From Eleusine coracana subsp. coracana (Eukaryota; Streptophyta; Magnoliopsida; Poales; Poaceae), in NCBI GenBank assembly GCA_032690845.1, contig CM064417.1, positions 21,492,808-21,556,807 of the forward strand: a stretch of 64,000 nucleotides of DNA, read 5' to 3'. Shown here piece after piece: positions 1-11,635 of this stretch. The translations under genes and the position numbers were made by a program. The first letter of the stretch is position 1, and every line of letters starts with the position of its first letter. The notes below the pieces were generated by a model, which saw nothing but the letters and a program-made list of their open reading frames with translations, did not search any database and had not been told where the DNA came from.

Positions 1-990
1 CAGCGGCTGAGAATTTCTGGTCCACAGTGGTGGGGGTCACCGGTGATGGGCGCTCCTAATTTTCCTACGATTCAACTAATGTGCGCAAGGATTTGGCCAA
101 GCAGGGGCATGGAGAGGAGTAGGAGGGCGAGGCGCACATGTTGGCGGTTTTTGCTCGAGCAGGGAAGCAGGAGGAAAGGCGGGGCTCAAGCTTGAGCTTG
201 TGCTCTACAATGGCGGAATGGTGAAGGGGGGAAAAAGGGAAAAGAGAGGGCAGGGAGCAGAGGGAGTGCGGCTGAGAGGGTCGCAGGGGGGGGGGGGGGT
301 TGCGTGCTGTCTTAAGTGCTACCGGGGCGACATGGCGTTCGGACGCGGAGTGACTGAGTGGCGCGGTGAGGTCACCTCGGCATCGGGCAGGGGAAAGGTA
401 ACTCCCGATCACGTCGTCTAGCGGCATGTGGCGGGCGGGAATGGGAAAATGGGGGGGGGGGGGGCAGATGGGACGGGTCGGTGTCGCGCGTGGTTTTTCC
501 CGTTGTTGGGGAGGCCGAAAGCAATTGGGTGCTCGGCATTGAAGTTTTTGCCGGCAGGCATGGCTGGCATGCCGGGGCGGGAAGGGTGGCCGTTGGGTGG
601 CGCTCGCGGCAGAGGTGATGGATGGGACAGGACGGCTGAGCAGGGGGTCAGGTGACAGTGTAGTGCGTGGGGTTCCGAGGCAGGGTGAAGGCGGGCCGTG
701 GCGTGCGCCGGCGGGTGGCGCCTGCGCCAATGGAGAAGAAGAAAGGGAATTTCACTCTGCGCCCCTTCTATTCTTTCCAAAATTTCATATAGGTCCCTGG
801 TTTCAATTAATTCAAAATAAAATAGCTACAAGGCCAAAATAATATGGGATTTTGCACATAGGTCCCTTGTGATATTTTTGGTGCTCTGGTGGGTCCCAAT
901 TTACCAGAGAATTTATAAATATTTTATAATTATCTCCCTAGTGTGAAAGGTTTCTAAGCTTAAATTAATTGTTTGAGGTAATACCAAATA
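1..990. other. Unassigned GC-rich to AT-rich DNA
   Basis: The first 760 bases are GC-rich with long G runs near 287-298 and 450-462. They then change abruptly to AT-rich sequence. Open frames exist on both strands, the longest on the minus strand at 65-730, but the translations are Pro/Ser/Arg-rich low-complexity sequence with no domain I recognise. Such frames are expected by chance in GC-rich DNA. It may be part of a retrotransposon or a gene 5' region that begins outside the window. I see no supportable gene here. Confidence 0.4.
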
Positions 991-992
991 TG

Positions 993-1050
993 GTAAAATG
1001 CTCATTTTTATAATTATGTCTAGCGCCATTGCCGGGGATGATTATATCGA
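993..1050 (+). repeat. Gypsy family-A LTR end and primer-site region (truncated)
   Basis: From about 993 the sequence matches the segment starting near 6012, with the same AT-rich LTR tail followed by TCTAGCGCCATTGCCGGGG. The GCGCCATTGCCGGGG part resembles the primer-binding region found just inside many grass Athila/Tat-like gypsy LTRs. Upstream of 993 the two copies are unrelated, so the LTR here is only a stub. It marks the left edge of a decayed element whose 3' LTR is at 5155-6014. Confidence 0.55.
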
Positions 1051-1592
1051 TGTAACTTAGCAAACGTCAACACCTAAGTCGATAAGATCGGGCAAGCCCT
1101 CTCATCAACGGTTCTTTCTTTTAGCCACACCATTTGACTCAGGAGAGTTGGGAGGTGTCCTCTCATGAATGATGGCATGTTCCTCACAAAATGAGTTGGA
1201 CTAATTTCAAAAATACTCACCACCGCGATCAGACCTAACTCGTTTGATCCTTCTCTTAAGTTGGTTTTCGACCTCAACTTTGGAGATTTTGAAATAGTGC
1301 AATGCTTCATCTTTGGTTTTCAGAAGATACAGGTAACAATAGCAAGTAGAATCATCAATCAACATCATAAAATATATATGTTCTCCTCTAGTCAATATGC
1401 CATTCATCTCGCTCAAATCCATATGAACAAGTTCCAACGGAACCAAGTGCCTTGCCCCAGCGGCCTTGTGAGGCTCTACAAGTCTATAAAGAAGTTTCCA
1501 AAAATTGATCGGTAGTAGTCCGGTCGCACCTTACGAGGTTGCTTCAATTGCACACACACTTGACATTTTGAGCCTTTGACAATTGGTGAACC
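1051..1592 (-). pseudogene. Ty1/copia integrase fragment (copy A)
   Basis: The minus strand encodes a piece of a copia-type integrase core. Visible parts are LELVHMDLSEMNG (first catalytic Asp), IDDSTCYCYLYLLKTKDEAL, IKRVRSDRGGEYF (second Asp) and, in another frame, HERTPLNSPESNG(V)AERKNR (catalytic Glu region). At least one frame change separates the last two blocks. The fragment stops abruptly after the AERKNR block near 1060 and at about 1590, where it joins unrelated DNA. A longer copy of the same fragment with the same inner breakpoint lies at 6060-8064. It is a dead fragment. Confidence 0.75.
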
Positions 1593-2429
1593 CTCGTCGG
1601 CAGGTTAAACGGTATTTATCGTTATTTCCCTTTTCAAAACTTTTTTCTATTTCAATTTGCATATTTGAATTTTTCATTGCATGTTGGAATTTATTCCAAC
1701 AAATAGAATTTTTCAAAGTTTATCTTTTTGAGATTTTGGATATGCAAAAAGATTGAAATTGTTTTTCTTCGAAACATAGTTTCTTTCTTGTGGGCCACCA
1801 CCAGTGCAACCCATTGGCCAGAGCAGTGGACCAGAGATGCCAACCTATGGTCGGGCGAACAAGCTTTTTGGTCAGCCAACCAGAGAGCAGTGGCTCTCTA
1901 GCCCCACTTGTCCCAATGGCTAGTAAGCAACAGCCATGTCTCAGTATGACCGTTGCTCTACTCTACTATTTAAGGCAATGGCCAAGAGAGGGAGTTCTTT
2001 ACTCCATTCACATTCTTCACCTCTCTATTTTCCTCTAGCCATTTTCTTCCATTCCTTCCAAGCCTTTGCATTGATCAACACTCTGAAATTGCACCAAAAA
2101 TATTTGCTTTGATTCTCATTTGCATTTACAAGTTGGTTTCGCATTTTCAAGAGTTTCCAATGGAGTTTTTGTTTGGTGCTTCACTAACCTTAACCCCCGT
2201 TCGAGTTGCTCTTGTGTTGGTTTGTTCAAGTGTGCACTGATGAACAAGATGAAGTGAGCCTTATGCAAAATCAAGAAAAAGGTGGTCGGAGCTTGAGCAA
2301 TGCAAGTCCTACACCTTCAGTGGTGTACAATACTCGCCCTCGTCATTAATGTCTTGAGGAAGAGCCAGCTGCACCGATTGAGGAACCAACAGAAGTAGAG
2401 CCAAAAACAACGCCGAATTTTAACAATGT
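1593..2429. other. Leader/non-coding segment of family-A element
   Basis: AT-rich, non-coding sequence between the copia fragment and the first recognisable coding block. No tRNA, domain or long frame is seen. It probably belongs to the long leader of the gypsy element whose ORF follows, an inference from position only. Confidence 0.35.
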
Positions 2430-3716
2430 TCAACTCTGACTCAACACCGACCGTGACGTTGACTTGGTTGGGAAGAGAGAACGTGACATCTATCGGATGA
2501 TCACCGGCCGGTCTTACGTTCCTACGTGAACGTATAATCCGGACTTTTTTTTTCTAAGATAGGTATGGATACTTAATTTGCTTCTATCTTTCACGGTATA
2601 GGATGGGATGGTTTTGTTCCGGTAGATGAGCCTTGCTCTCGCTTGCTTACCATTCAGTTCTTATGCGCACTTAAGTGGGATAGTGATAGGATTTTGTTTC
2701 GATTCAATGGAATAAAAATCTCACTCACCTGGAGGCAATTCGATGATTTGCTAGGTTTTTCCCCTATTGCTGTTTTGGATTTTCATTCCCAAAATTTCGG
2801 TTTTAACAAAAGCAGTTATTTAGAGGAAATAACAAGGCACACCCTTGCCTTGTCACCTTGGAATATGGATATCCATAATCCTCCCGAGCATTTTATGCAT
2901 AAATGGCTGCCAATGACTTTGTTCCCTAGAAAGGATGTTAGAACTGTACGTGGGGATGAAATGTTTCTTGTCTACTGCATGGTTAATAAAATCAAAGTCT
3001 CCCATATCATAGCCATGGTTAAGCAATGGCTCGAAGTTATCAAACAAGTAAGAAATTTCAAATTTACGTCCCTGATCTATCGCCTTGTGCATAATCTTGG
3101 TTTACTTGGAAATGACCATGTCAATTATTTAATTTTTGAATGGGCTGTCCTAGGCGAACAATTTTTTAGATCAGGACATTCTCTGAAACAAGGATCCAAT
3201 AGCTCTCTGGTTTATTTCTTTCCTGGTTATGCAAATGAAATACAGTTACCTAACCTGGATTTTCATTTATATAACTGTGATGAACTAACCATTCCTCTAG
3301 AGACATGCTTTGCAACTCATAGGAACAGTGTTTCCGGTCCTATGACTAGAAACATATCACGGAGAAACACCAAGGCATCCTTCCTGAGGGAGGAGACAAG
3401 CACGGGTTCTTGGGATCACACCATTCCTCATGGAAGCGGCAGTGCATCCTGGGACACCGGTGAATGGCTCGAAGGAGCCTATGGTAGCTCAAGTTCAAGT
3501 GGCTTACCGCAACCGTCCAGCACACATCACTCTCGCAGCAGTTCAGGGAGAGGCACAAGCAACCTCACTAGACAAATCGACAACATGTCCCTCCAGATCG
3601 ACCAATTGAACCACACCATCCACACTCATATCCAGCAGGAAAATGAGTGGAGAGATGATGTCCAAGGCAGCTATCGAGAATTGAGGATAAGGTCTCTTGG
3701 GGTAACACCCAAATGA
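2430..3716 (+). pseudogene. Athila-like gypsy ORF1 (gag-region protein), decayed N-terminus
   Basis: The open part runs from about 2577 to the stop at 3716, roughly 380 codons. The block FHGIGWDGF..DEPCSRLLT, then FLCALKWD and LTWRQFDDLLGF, resembles the Athila/Tat-type ORF1 proteins common in grass gypsy elements. The C-terminal third is Ser/Gly-rich and ends in a short predicted coiled coil (LTRQIDNMSLQIDQLNHTI). Upstream, the same protein can be followed back to about 2430 (RERDIYRMITGRSYVPT). There it is broken by an in-frame TGA where Arg (CGA) is expected and by a frame change near a run of T at 2545. No protease or reverse transcriptase follows, so the element was non-autonomous or has lost pol. 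Start codon unknown. Confidence 0.6.
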
Positions 3717-5154
3717 GCTCTTATTTTCACTCTCAAGGCTAGGTCAGTCAGGAACCGCCACCGTTCGAGTGAACACAAGCCAGCTTGGGGAGAGTTCCTC
3801 CCCCTAATATGAAGGTAACTTGTATAATTTCCCTTTCTAATCACCACATGCATGATAAACTAAAAACAATAAAAAGATTTGTTTCCGTTTCACATGCATT
3901 ATAAATAGAAAAACTAATAATAATAATGAATAAATTCATGCACGGTATGAATGCATAAGGTTTCCTATGTTGAGATGATGAATGATTGTTGTCTTTTTCT
4001 TTTCATATGCCTAGTTTACAACCTAGCACTCTATCTAGTTTTGGTTTATTGGCATGGTTAAATGTCACCTCAAACACACTAGTGGGTAGCATAAGCATTA
4101 TCTTTCTAGGTTATTAGGAGATATGAGATGGTTAGTTAGGGCTGCTATGATCTTGCTTAATTTGTGAAACTTGACACCCAGAGAATTAATTTGATAAAAA
4201 TAACAAGTTCCTCAATGATATAAATTCCTACCACAGCCATACGTTGTGCTATATTGCAAAACCTTCTATATATGCTACTTGTATTTTCATCGAGCTTTGT
4301 CAAAATTGTGTGACCCTAGTAAGAAATATCTTCTGCAGTCATGATCGATTCTACGCACATCATGCTAAGTTTCCGCACTGGAAAATAGCAATAGTCCATG
4401 TCACACCATCCATCCGCAAAATAAAGACTCTGTCTTCATGATTGATCTCTTCCGAAGGAAATCAAGATTATGGCTATAAAAAAAATAAAAGAGAGAGAAA
4501 AAGATTCTTGCTCCATAAAGAGCTTTAGAAAAAAAACTCTTGCTCCATGAAGAGCTTGAGAGAATAAAAGAAAGAAAGAAAAGATAGCCAATACTGCCAA
4601 ATAAAGGGAGAGACAAATAAAAAGAGTCTCCATTCCACTCCACCAAATCCACCACACATGCACATCTTGATCATGCTTGTAGGAAATGTTTCACCATGAA
4701 TCTACTCTTTTGACTCGGTGACATATGAAATGCAGGTATGCCACATTTATGCTTACTTGGAGCTCCACATATCAGCCTATAGAGGTAGTATTTTTGAGGT
4801 CATTAGCCTTGGTGAGAAATATATACACTTTGAGAGATCTGAGGAAATCATTTGAGAAACTTAGATTTATAAAAAAAAAATTAACCTACAAGCTAATGTC
4901 GATCAAATAGAGTAGGTGAAATGGTAGTCCTATGGACTGTTCTGTCTTCAAACCACCCAAGATTTGGAGAAGCAACAACGCCCCACAGGTAATAGAAGGT
5001 AAAGTACTCATGCCAACTTATTCAATCCTTTATAGTGTGTCTCAGTTGTGCATTTAGGTATATGTTAAGAATAAGACATTGTAGCAACTCCTGATCAACA
5101 CAAACCTGAGTTTCGCCTTTACTCGGGATGAGCAAAGGGTTCAGCATGGAGGTT
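3717..5154. other. 3' internal region of family-A gypsy element
   Basis: Non-coding sequence between the ORF1 stop and the 3' LTR. A CAGCTTGGGGAGAG-like stretch at about 3781, just after the ORF, resembles the G-rich motif that follows ORF1 in Athila-type elements. The rest is AT-rich with only short chance frames. No pol remnant is seen. Confidence 0.4.
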
Positions 5155-6014
5155 TGTTGACGGTTGTTAAATACCAATTTTGACCATCAATATACCTATG
5201 AAAGTAGGAAGACTTAGCATTTCATTCCTACATGTTAGTTAGGAATAATAAGATTCCACTTGTCCTTGGAGATTTATGTGCATGCAGGGATTTAATACAA
5301 AAGAAGTGGAGAAATGGAGCATAATCCGGGGAAACACCATTGCTTAGCTCATGACTTGTTAATCCATAGGGTTAGAGTTATGTGTGCTTTAGTCTTTGTT
5401 AATCCAATAGGTAATTCTAGTGTTTGATCAATACTAGAGTTCTACTTAGATGTGTGAGCGCAGTGCTTAGACGGCTAGGTAGTATCGATCACCTTGCAAT
5501 CCACGGTCTACAGAGTTAGGCAGTAGGTGGTGATAGTCCTATCTGTCCATTGTACTCCTCCACGTTCGGTTACGACGTGTGTCCAAGACGGAGTTGCCTT
5601 GTGTATGCCGGGCACGAATCCATACACAAAGTGTTGAGTGCATTAGACTATGACTATTATAGACTTGCTTGTAATTGTTTCACTATGTGACTATATAGGT
5701 AGAATAACATTAGAGATACGACTTTGATCTTCTAACTAAAACTCCCTAGAGACTTAGGACTTTTATTTATCTTTAGGAATGAAGTTTTGTGTGTCACTCT
5801 ACCGCTATCCTTTATTATACTTACCCCATTATAAACTCTTATTATTCATACCAATCTTTATGTCTACATTACTATTAACAATCATATATATTCATGCTAT
5901 GCCTTTCTTTGGTCGAACTATAAATGACAAGCTATTGGAGCAATCCAATAGTGAAATGCTACAACGGTATTTTTTCTACGCTTGTGGATTTTACTCTATT
6001 GACACTAAGGTGCA
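5155..6014 (+). repeat. Family-A gypsy LTR (3' LTR)
   Basis: The LTR starts TGTTGACGGTTGTTAAATAC and ends near AAGGTGCA, directly before the AT-rich spacer and the GCGCCATTGCC primer-region motif. Homology to other copies defines it. The block around 5521-5630 (GTGGTGATAGTCCTATC, then CTCCTCCACGTTCGGTT) recurs on the plus strand at 56598-56700 and inverted at 55140-55260 and 57280-57360. The following sequence repeats the 993-1592 junction, so this LTR is followed by a second internal leader. Confidence 0.65.
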
Positions 6015-6059
6015 TTTTTATAATTATGTCTAGCGCCATTGCCAAGGATGATTATATCG

Positions 6060-8064
6060 ATGTAACTTAGCAAACGTCAAGACCTACGTCGATAAGATCG
6101 GGCAAGCCCTCGCATCAGCGGTTCTTTCTTTCAGCCACACCATTTGACTCAGGAGAGTTGAGAGGTGTCCTCTCATGAATGATGGCATGTTCCTCACAAA
6201 ATGAGTTGGACTCATTTCAAAAATACTCACCACCATGATCAGACCTAATTTGTTTGATCCTTCTCTTAAGTTGGATTTCGACCTCAACTTTGGAGATTTT
6301 GAAATAGTGCAACGCTTCATCTTTGGTTTTCAGGAGATACATGTAACAATAGCAAGTAGAATCATCAATCAATGTCATAAAATAAATATGTTCTCCTCTG
6401 GTCAATATGCCATTCATCTTGCTCAAATCCATATGAACAAGTTCCAACGGAGCCAAGTGTCTTGCCTCAGTAGCCTTGTGAGGCTTACGAGGTTGTTTCG
6501 ATTGCACATACACTTGACATTTTGAGCCTTTGACAATTGGAAATTTTGGAATTGAACTCATATTTGCCAGCTGCATCGTACAACCAATATTGACATGACA
6601 AAGACGTGAATGCCAAAATTTTGATTCATCATCGTTGTAGATATGATTAATCACGTTATTACATACTTCATATAACGATAGGTGGAACAAGCCTCCGCAC
6701 TCATAGCCTTTACCCACAAACTATTCATACTTAGATAGTACAACTTTATTGGACTCAAAAAACCAACCTAAAACCTTCTCTACATAGTAGAGATCCGCTC
6801 ATAATATTTTTAGTTATCGAGGGGACATGATGCACGTTTTTTAGTTGCTCAGTCTTTCCCAAAGTGAGCTTCAGATTGACCATACCAACACCACGAACAT
6901 AAGCATGCAAGTCGTTCCCACGGAAAAAGTCCGTCTGGACTAGTAAGGATAAAAAAAGAGAAACATTAGCACAAACATGTATATTGGCTCCCATATCAAC
7001 CCATCAATCGGTTGAATGACAAACTGAAAAAAAATAGTTAGATTACAATATCCGGTCGTTCCCATTTAAGTGTCGCTCATAACAACACTAGTAGATTTGT
7101 TGTTAGCCTTGTGATGCCGCTTGTCTTTACGCCTTACAATCACGAGCCCAATGGTCCGTACCACCACGGACATAATAGTTTCCTTTCTCCTTCTTCTTCT
7201 TGAAGTTAGTTGTGTTGGGCGGCCTTGTTCTTGCCTTCAATTTCGCCCTTCTAAAAATTCTTATTCTTTTGGAATTGAAAGTTCTTCTTTTGCACCATGT
7301 TTGCATTAGAACTCTCCGCATCATGGCCTTTTCCACGTTTATCCTTTGCTCTTGCCTTTTCCTCCATATCAAGAGTAACAATCAAATCCACCGTTGTGAA
7401 TTCTTGTTTGTTGTGTTTGATGATTGTGGTAAAGTTCCTCCATGAAGAAGGGAGCTTAGCACGATGATGCATGCCACAAATTTATCCAGCAGCACACATG
7501 TGAAATTCTCGAGCTCTTTTGCGAGTGATAGTATTTCATGAGCTTGTTCGACAAATGAGCGATCAACTACCATCTTGTAGTCATGATAAGGCTCCATGAC
7601 ACACAACTCGCTTCCTATGTCAGAAATAATGCATGTAGGCATCCACAAGATTCTCACCAATCATACTTATCATGGCACTTCGAAAGAGATTATTAGCAGC
7701 CTCAAATGCTTTATCCTCCTCAGGTGTAAGCGTCCTTCAAGCTTACCTTGTGCCACCTAAATCACGTTCATGGTAGTGAGCCAAAGCATCATCTTTGCTC
7801 TCCGACATTTGTAATTCGCACCATCGAACACAGTGGGTTTCAATGCGACGACAAAACCACTAGTAAACAATTGCCTATACATATAAGGTTTTTGGATTGT
7901 TAGAATTATGTAACGCTCAAATATAAGCAGCAAGGACATCATCGTGTCTAATTTATTTGTATGAGATAATAAACCGAAAGGAAGGAAAGGTTTAGCGGTA
8001 CGTACTGAGCGGGAGCAATGAGAGGAATCACGTTGAGCACACCGTCTCCATTTGAGGCAGCCAT
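6060..8064 (-). pseudogene. Ty1/copia gag-protease-integrase relic (copy B)
   Basis: The minus strand reads like the first half of a copia polyprotein. It starts at a likely gag Met at 8064 (MAASNGDGVL). Then come a gag core (FDGANYK..RAKMMLWLTTMNV), a Lys-rich linker, a degenerate zinc knuckle (YVRGGTDHWARDC, first Cys pair lost), a protease-region remnant, the GAG-pre-integrase His block (FWHSRLCHVN), and the integrase Asp blocks (LELVHMDLSKMNG, SDHGGEYF). The Glu block AERKNR follows and the relic stops just after it, so reverse transcriptase and RNase H are missing. There are many frameshifts and stops. It lies antisense in the leader of the surrounding gypsy element and shares its inner breakpoint with the fragment at 1051-1592. 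Confidence 0.75.
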
Positions 8065-8493
8065 CAGGAAGTAGTTGAAGTTGTGGGAAGTAGTTGATCG
8101 GTCGATGTACATGAACACAGGCATCAACGAGCAGTCGTGACGATCGCTCTCTAAAAACCTTATCGTCCTCCTATCCCAGTGCAGGAACGCGAGAGGGTCA
8201 AGGTTCCGGAGGCCTGCGCTCCCAACGCCTGTGCAAACAGACGTCGGGACGAGGATGATTACCATAGCAGCTACCATTGCGAGAAAGATGGATGTGCTTT
8301 GCTGGTTTGTTCAAAGAGAAGCTCGTGCTCCCTTTTTAGAGAAGCCAGCAAGGTTCACGGGAGAGGAAAAGAAAAGGCCTTTGTGCATTCATGCACCGAG
8401 TGGATATGAAGTGAAAAGGCATGCACTTATTTTCAATAAAAGAAAATGAAGGGATCAACCATGATTAACTCAATAGTGGGAAGAAGAAATGAA
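8065..8493. other. Copia 5' flank, non-coding
   Basis: Sequence upstream of the copia gag start. Short frames on both strands have no recognisable domain. No clear copia LTR end or primer-binding site was found, so the 5' end of the copia relic is not defined. Confidence 0.3.
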
Positions 8494-8751
8494 GATAATG
8501 GCAAAATCCTGCCTTCCCATTCCCATGCACGTACACAATGACGCCTTCATTTCCTTTCTCACGTTCACAAGGTGGCCAGTGCATCCTGCCATTGTTTCAT
8601 CTTCATAAGGTATTTATTCTAAGATAGTGGCAAAATCCTGCCTTCTCATTCCCATGCACGTACACAATGACCCCTTCATTTCCTTTCTCACGTTCACAAG
8701 GTGGACAGTGCATCCTGCCATTGTTTCATCTTCATAAGGTATTTATTCTCT
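8494..8751. repeat. 129-bp tandem duplication
   Basis: Two near-identical units in direct tandem, about 8494-8622 and 8623-8751. Each begins GATA(A/G)TGGCAAAATCCTGCC and contains CATGCACGTACACAATGA, with only a few substitutions between them. It looks like a recent simple duplication of non-coding sequence. Confidence 0.85.
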
Positions 8752-11156
8752 CACACATAACAAACAAATGTCTTTTGGAATTTTATATTTATGGGCCACT
8801 ACCCATAAAATCCAACACGAAATGTGGGAAACCAAGCATAGGAATATCATCCCTAGGTTCAGCACGTACCTTCCATGACAATCTGAGTATCTGACCCTCC
8901 CAAGCACGCAAACCAGCTATCACACAACATGTTTGCCCCTACTAATAATCTTTGCGTTCAAATGCTTCGCCTCTCCATAACTCCATCCATATCCCCGGCC
9001 TCGCCTCTGCATCCCAATCAAGCACCATCACAACCACAGCACGAGTCCCACAGCACACTCATCACATCCATGTTTGATTGAGTCCATGCAAAACATGGAA
9101 GATGGAAGGACATGGAAGAGCCCAAAACCATGGTGGTTATAGATGGTAATGGCACTGCCGTTATCATTGACTTCATGAAGAAAGAGAATTCAAAAAAGGT
9201 AGGAGTGTAGTTTCATTCATTGATGAGGAACGATAGGCTTCATTTGTTTTGTTCTAAACAGTAGGCGATATAAGCAAAATATAGGAATCTTGTTCCTCCA
9301 ACCTAAATGGGCTCTAAATTTGTGACTGTTCATGTTTGTAAGATTGTGTTATGAACCAAATTCTTGTGATGGAGGCAAGCATGATGTAACTATGTTTCAT
9401 CCACCTGATGCATGTGTTTTTGGAGGCAATTGGTTTCTTCTTCCATGTATCTTCAAGAGAACCTATAAACTCTCTATAAATTAAATTAATAAAGTTTAAT
9501 CTAAAAACATCTTCAACAACTCCTTAAACAACTCATAGATTTATTCTCTTGCTAAATTCTTCTTATTTGTAGCTAGAAATGAGAGAAAAATTGGGAGTCC
9601 TAATCCTTTTATTTATAAGAGAATTAATGTTATTATGGTCCTAGATGCTAACGTGGTCTAATACAAAAATTTCATGATTTATTTTTACAGAGAATTGTTG
9701 GAGAAGACAAGATAACTTCTCACTAATAATTTTTAGGCTGTCACTAAAAACACTCTTTTAAAATTAATTTTTTGAGAATCTTTTAGAGATGCTCTAATGA
9801 AAAAAATCACATAAATGTTTGTTAGGCGATGATATTTAAGGCATGTTTGGCATGGTTCTAGCTTCTAAAAATTTATGAAATTTCGTACCAAGTTCCAGAA
9901 ATTCTTATATATTTTAATCAATTTTACAAATTCTAGTAGTCCAGCTCAAGCCTACTAGGCCCTTAATTTGTTTCTTTTTTGTTACTCCATGTGAATACAC
10001 TACTTGATCAAATTCTTGTACATATAACTAAAATATAAAATGACTATGCATACTACATGATATGAATACTACTTGAATCATGTGACTCTCCTTGGATTTT
10101 GAGTGCACGATGTTGTCGTACCAAAGTAATACTCTTGTATTCATGGGGATGTCGTGGTCCAGCTCAAGCCATAAGACTCCAGATGTATAGCATTGCTCAA
10201 AAAATATACTTTCTTTTATTACCATATACATGTTTTAGCCAATTTAAGATTCATAGTGGAGAAAAAAGAGAAGGATTGTCTCCCTATCAAATGACTTGGA
10301 CTTTTTTAGTTTACCACCGGTCACATCTTTTTACTGTTGCAGTGTCAACAAATAACTACCGCAACAATGTAAATACTTATTGAAACATGCATTTGCAAAA
10401 CATAGTGTGAATTTTTTTCAACAATCAAATATAATTATTGTAACATACAAAAATAATAACTAATATTTGCAGCAACAACAAAAAATAGCTAATGTAACGT
10501 AGAGTAGTACATATTGCAACATATAAACTATATAAAATAAAAAAAATTATAAACGTACTAGGTAAGTGCCCGTGCGTTGCTACGGGAGCTACGATAATAA
10601 TAACTGAATAAAATATTTGAATAATATAGAGAATAAAAAAGTTATGAAGATCTTCACATCACATCTATTCAACAATAAAACATGTTTACACTTATAAGTG
10701 AGCAAACGATATTCATATAATGAATCCGGGGGCTCTGGGTCTCGTGTCTCCTCTATTCATACAAGCTCTATAGATTTAGTTCTCACGAACAGATTCGTCT
10801 CCAATTTTATTTTATTTTCTCTTCGTAAACCCTAGTTGCAAAATCATGAATTTTGTGACATTAACTATGAATCACAACAATAATGATCACATATTTACAT
10901 TCTACATCTCTCAACAAATTCATTTTTAATGATAACATTCATCGAGACTGAACTCTTGGCGATTGATCTTCTCAGAGTGGTCTACGTCATCCAGGAAGAA
11001 GAATGGAGCAGACGACTAGAGCTTTTTTGTGAGTCATAGGATCGGATAGTCCACGATTCAAGGTCATTTACACATGCTTCACGCATTTGCATGTATATTT
11101 GGCATCGATGTCTAGTTCACTTGTTCTTTTGTATGCAATGACCGGCTGAATGATTG
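8752..11156. other. Intergenic DNA, no gene seen
   Basis: AT-rich DNA left of the CACTA element. A possible degenerate MITE spans about 9460-9800: CATCTTCAACAACTCC near 9508 is roughly inverted as TTGTTGGAGAAG near 9693. At about 10566 there is TGCCCGTGCGTTGCTACGGG, a phrase typical of high-copy grass repeats. The three bases before 11157 are TTG, the CACTA target duplication. No protein-coding frame is supportable. Confidence 0.45.
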
Positions 11157-11190
11157 CACAACAACAAAAAAGGCTTGTAGCGGTGGTAGG
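11157..11190 (+). repeat. CACTA left terminal inverted repeat
   Basis: Degenerate inverted copy of 30228-30261. It starts CACAACAACAAAAAAGGCTT where the right end has CACTACCACAAATAGGCTCT. The TSD base triplet TTG precedes it. Confidence 0.9.
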
Positions 11191-11430
11191 AAAGGCACTG
11201 TAGCGGCGGGCAGGCCACCCCACCGCTATGCAAACGCAGCTATAAATATGTGTTTGTAGCGGCGGGTGGTCTGTCGCCTAAATAAACCGCTGCTATAGAC
11301 ACATTATTAGCGGCAGTTGAAGATGTCAACCTCCGCTATTGTTAGCCATTAGTAGCGGCGGTTGATATCATCAACCGCCGCTACTGTTGGCTATTAGTAG
11401 CGGCGGTTAACAACAACAACCGTTGCTACT
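11176..11430. repeat. CACTA left subterminal repeats
   Basis: Repeated units built on TAGCGGCGGTTGA and its inverse (TCAACCGCCGCTA), in both orientations between the TIR and the second gene. In En/Spm such subterminal arrays are the binding sites of the TNPA-type protein. That role here is inferred from family knowledge. Confidence 0.85.
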
Positions 11431-11635
11431 TGTTATTTTTCAAAAAAAAATAAAATTTAGCAAATATACAGAAATCACAGATTCTACATACACAGAAATT
11501 TACAAATCTCATCACAGATATTTACAACATCTCATCAAAGATATTTACAATCTCATCATAGATATTTACAATCTCATTATAGAATATATACAAAATTATC
11601 ATCAAAATGTTCAATCGAGCTTAGAAAATATTTTA

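Noticed and set aside
65..730. 221-residue open frame on the minus strand
   Set aside because: Pro/Ser/Arg-rich, no domain, in GC-rich DNA with several overlapping frames. No splice or promoter support.
5779..6033. 84-residue plus-strand frame with hydrophobic stretches
   Set aside because: Lies wholly in the family-A LTR end, which is non-coding in the other copies.
11176..11430. Regular repeats as a CRISPR-like array
   Set aside because: Units are palindromic CACTA subterminal repeats without unique equal-length spacers, in a plant genome.
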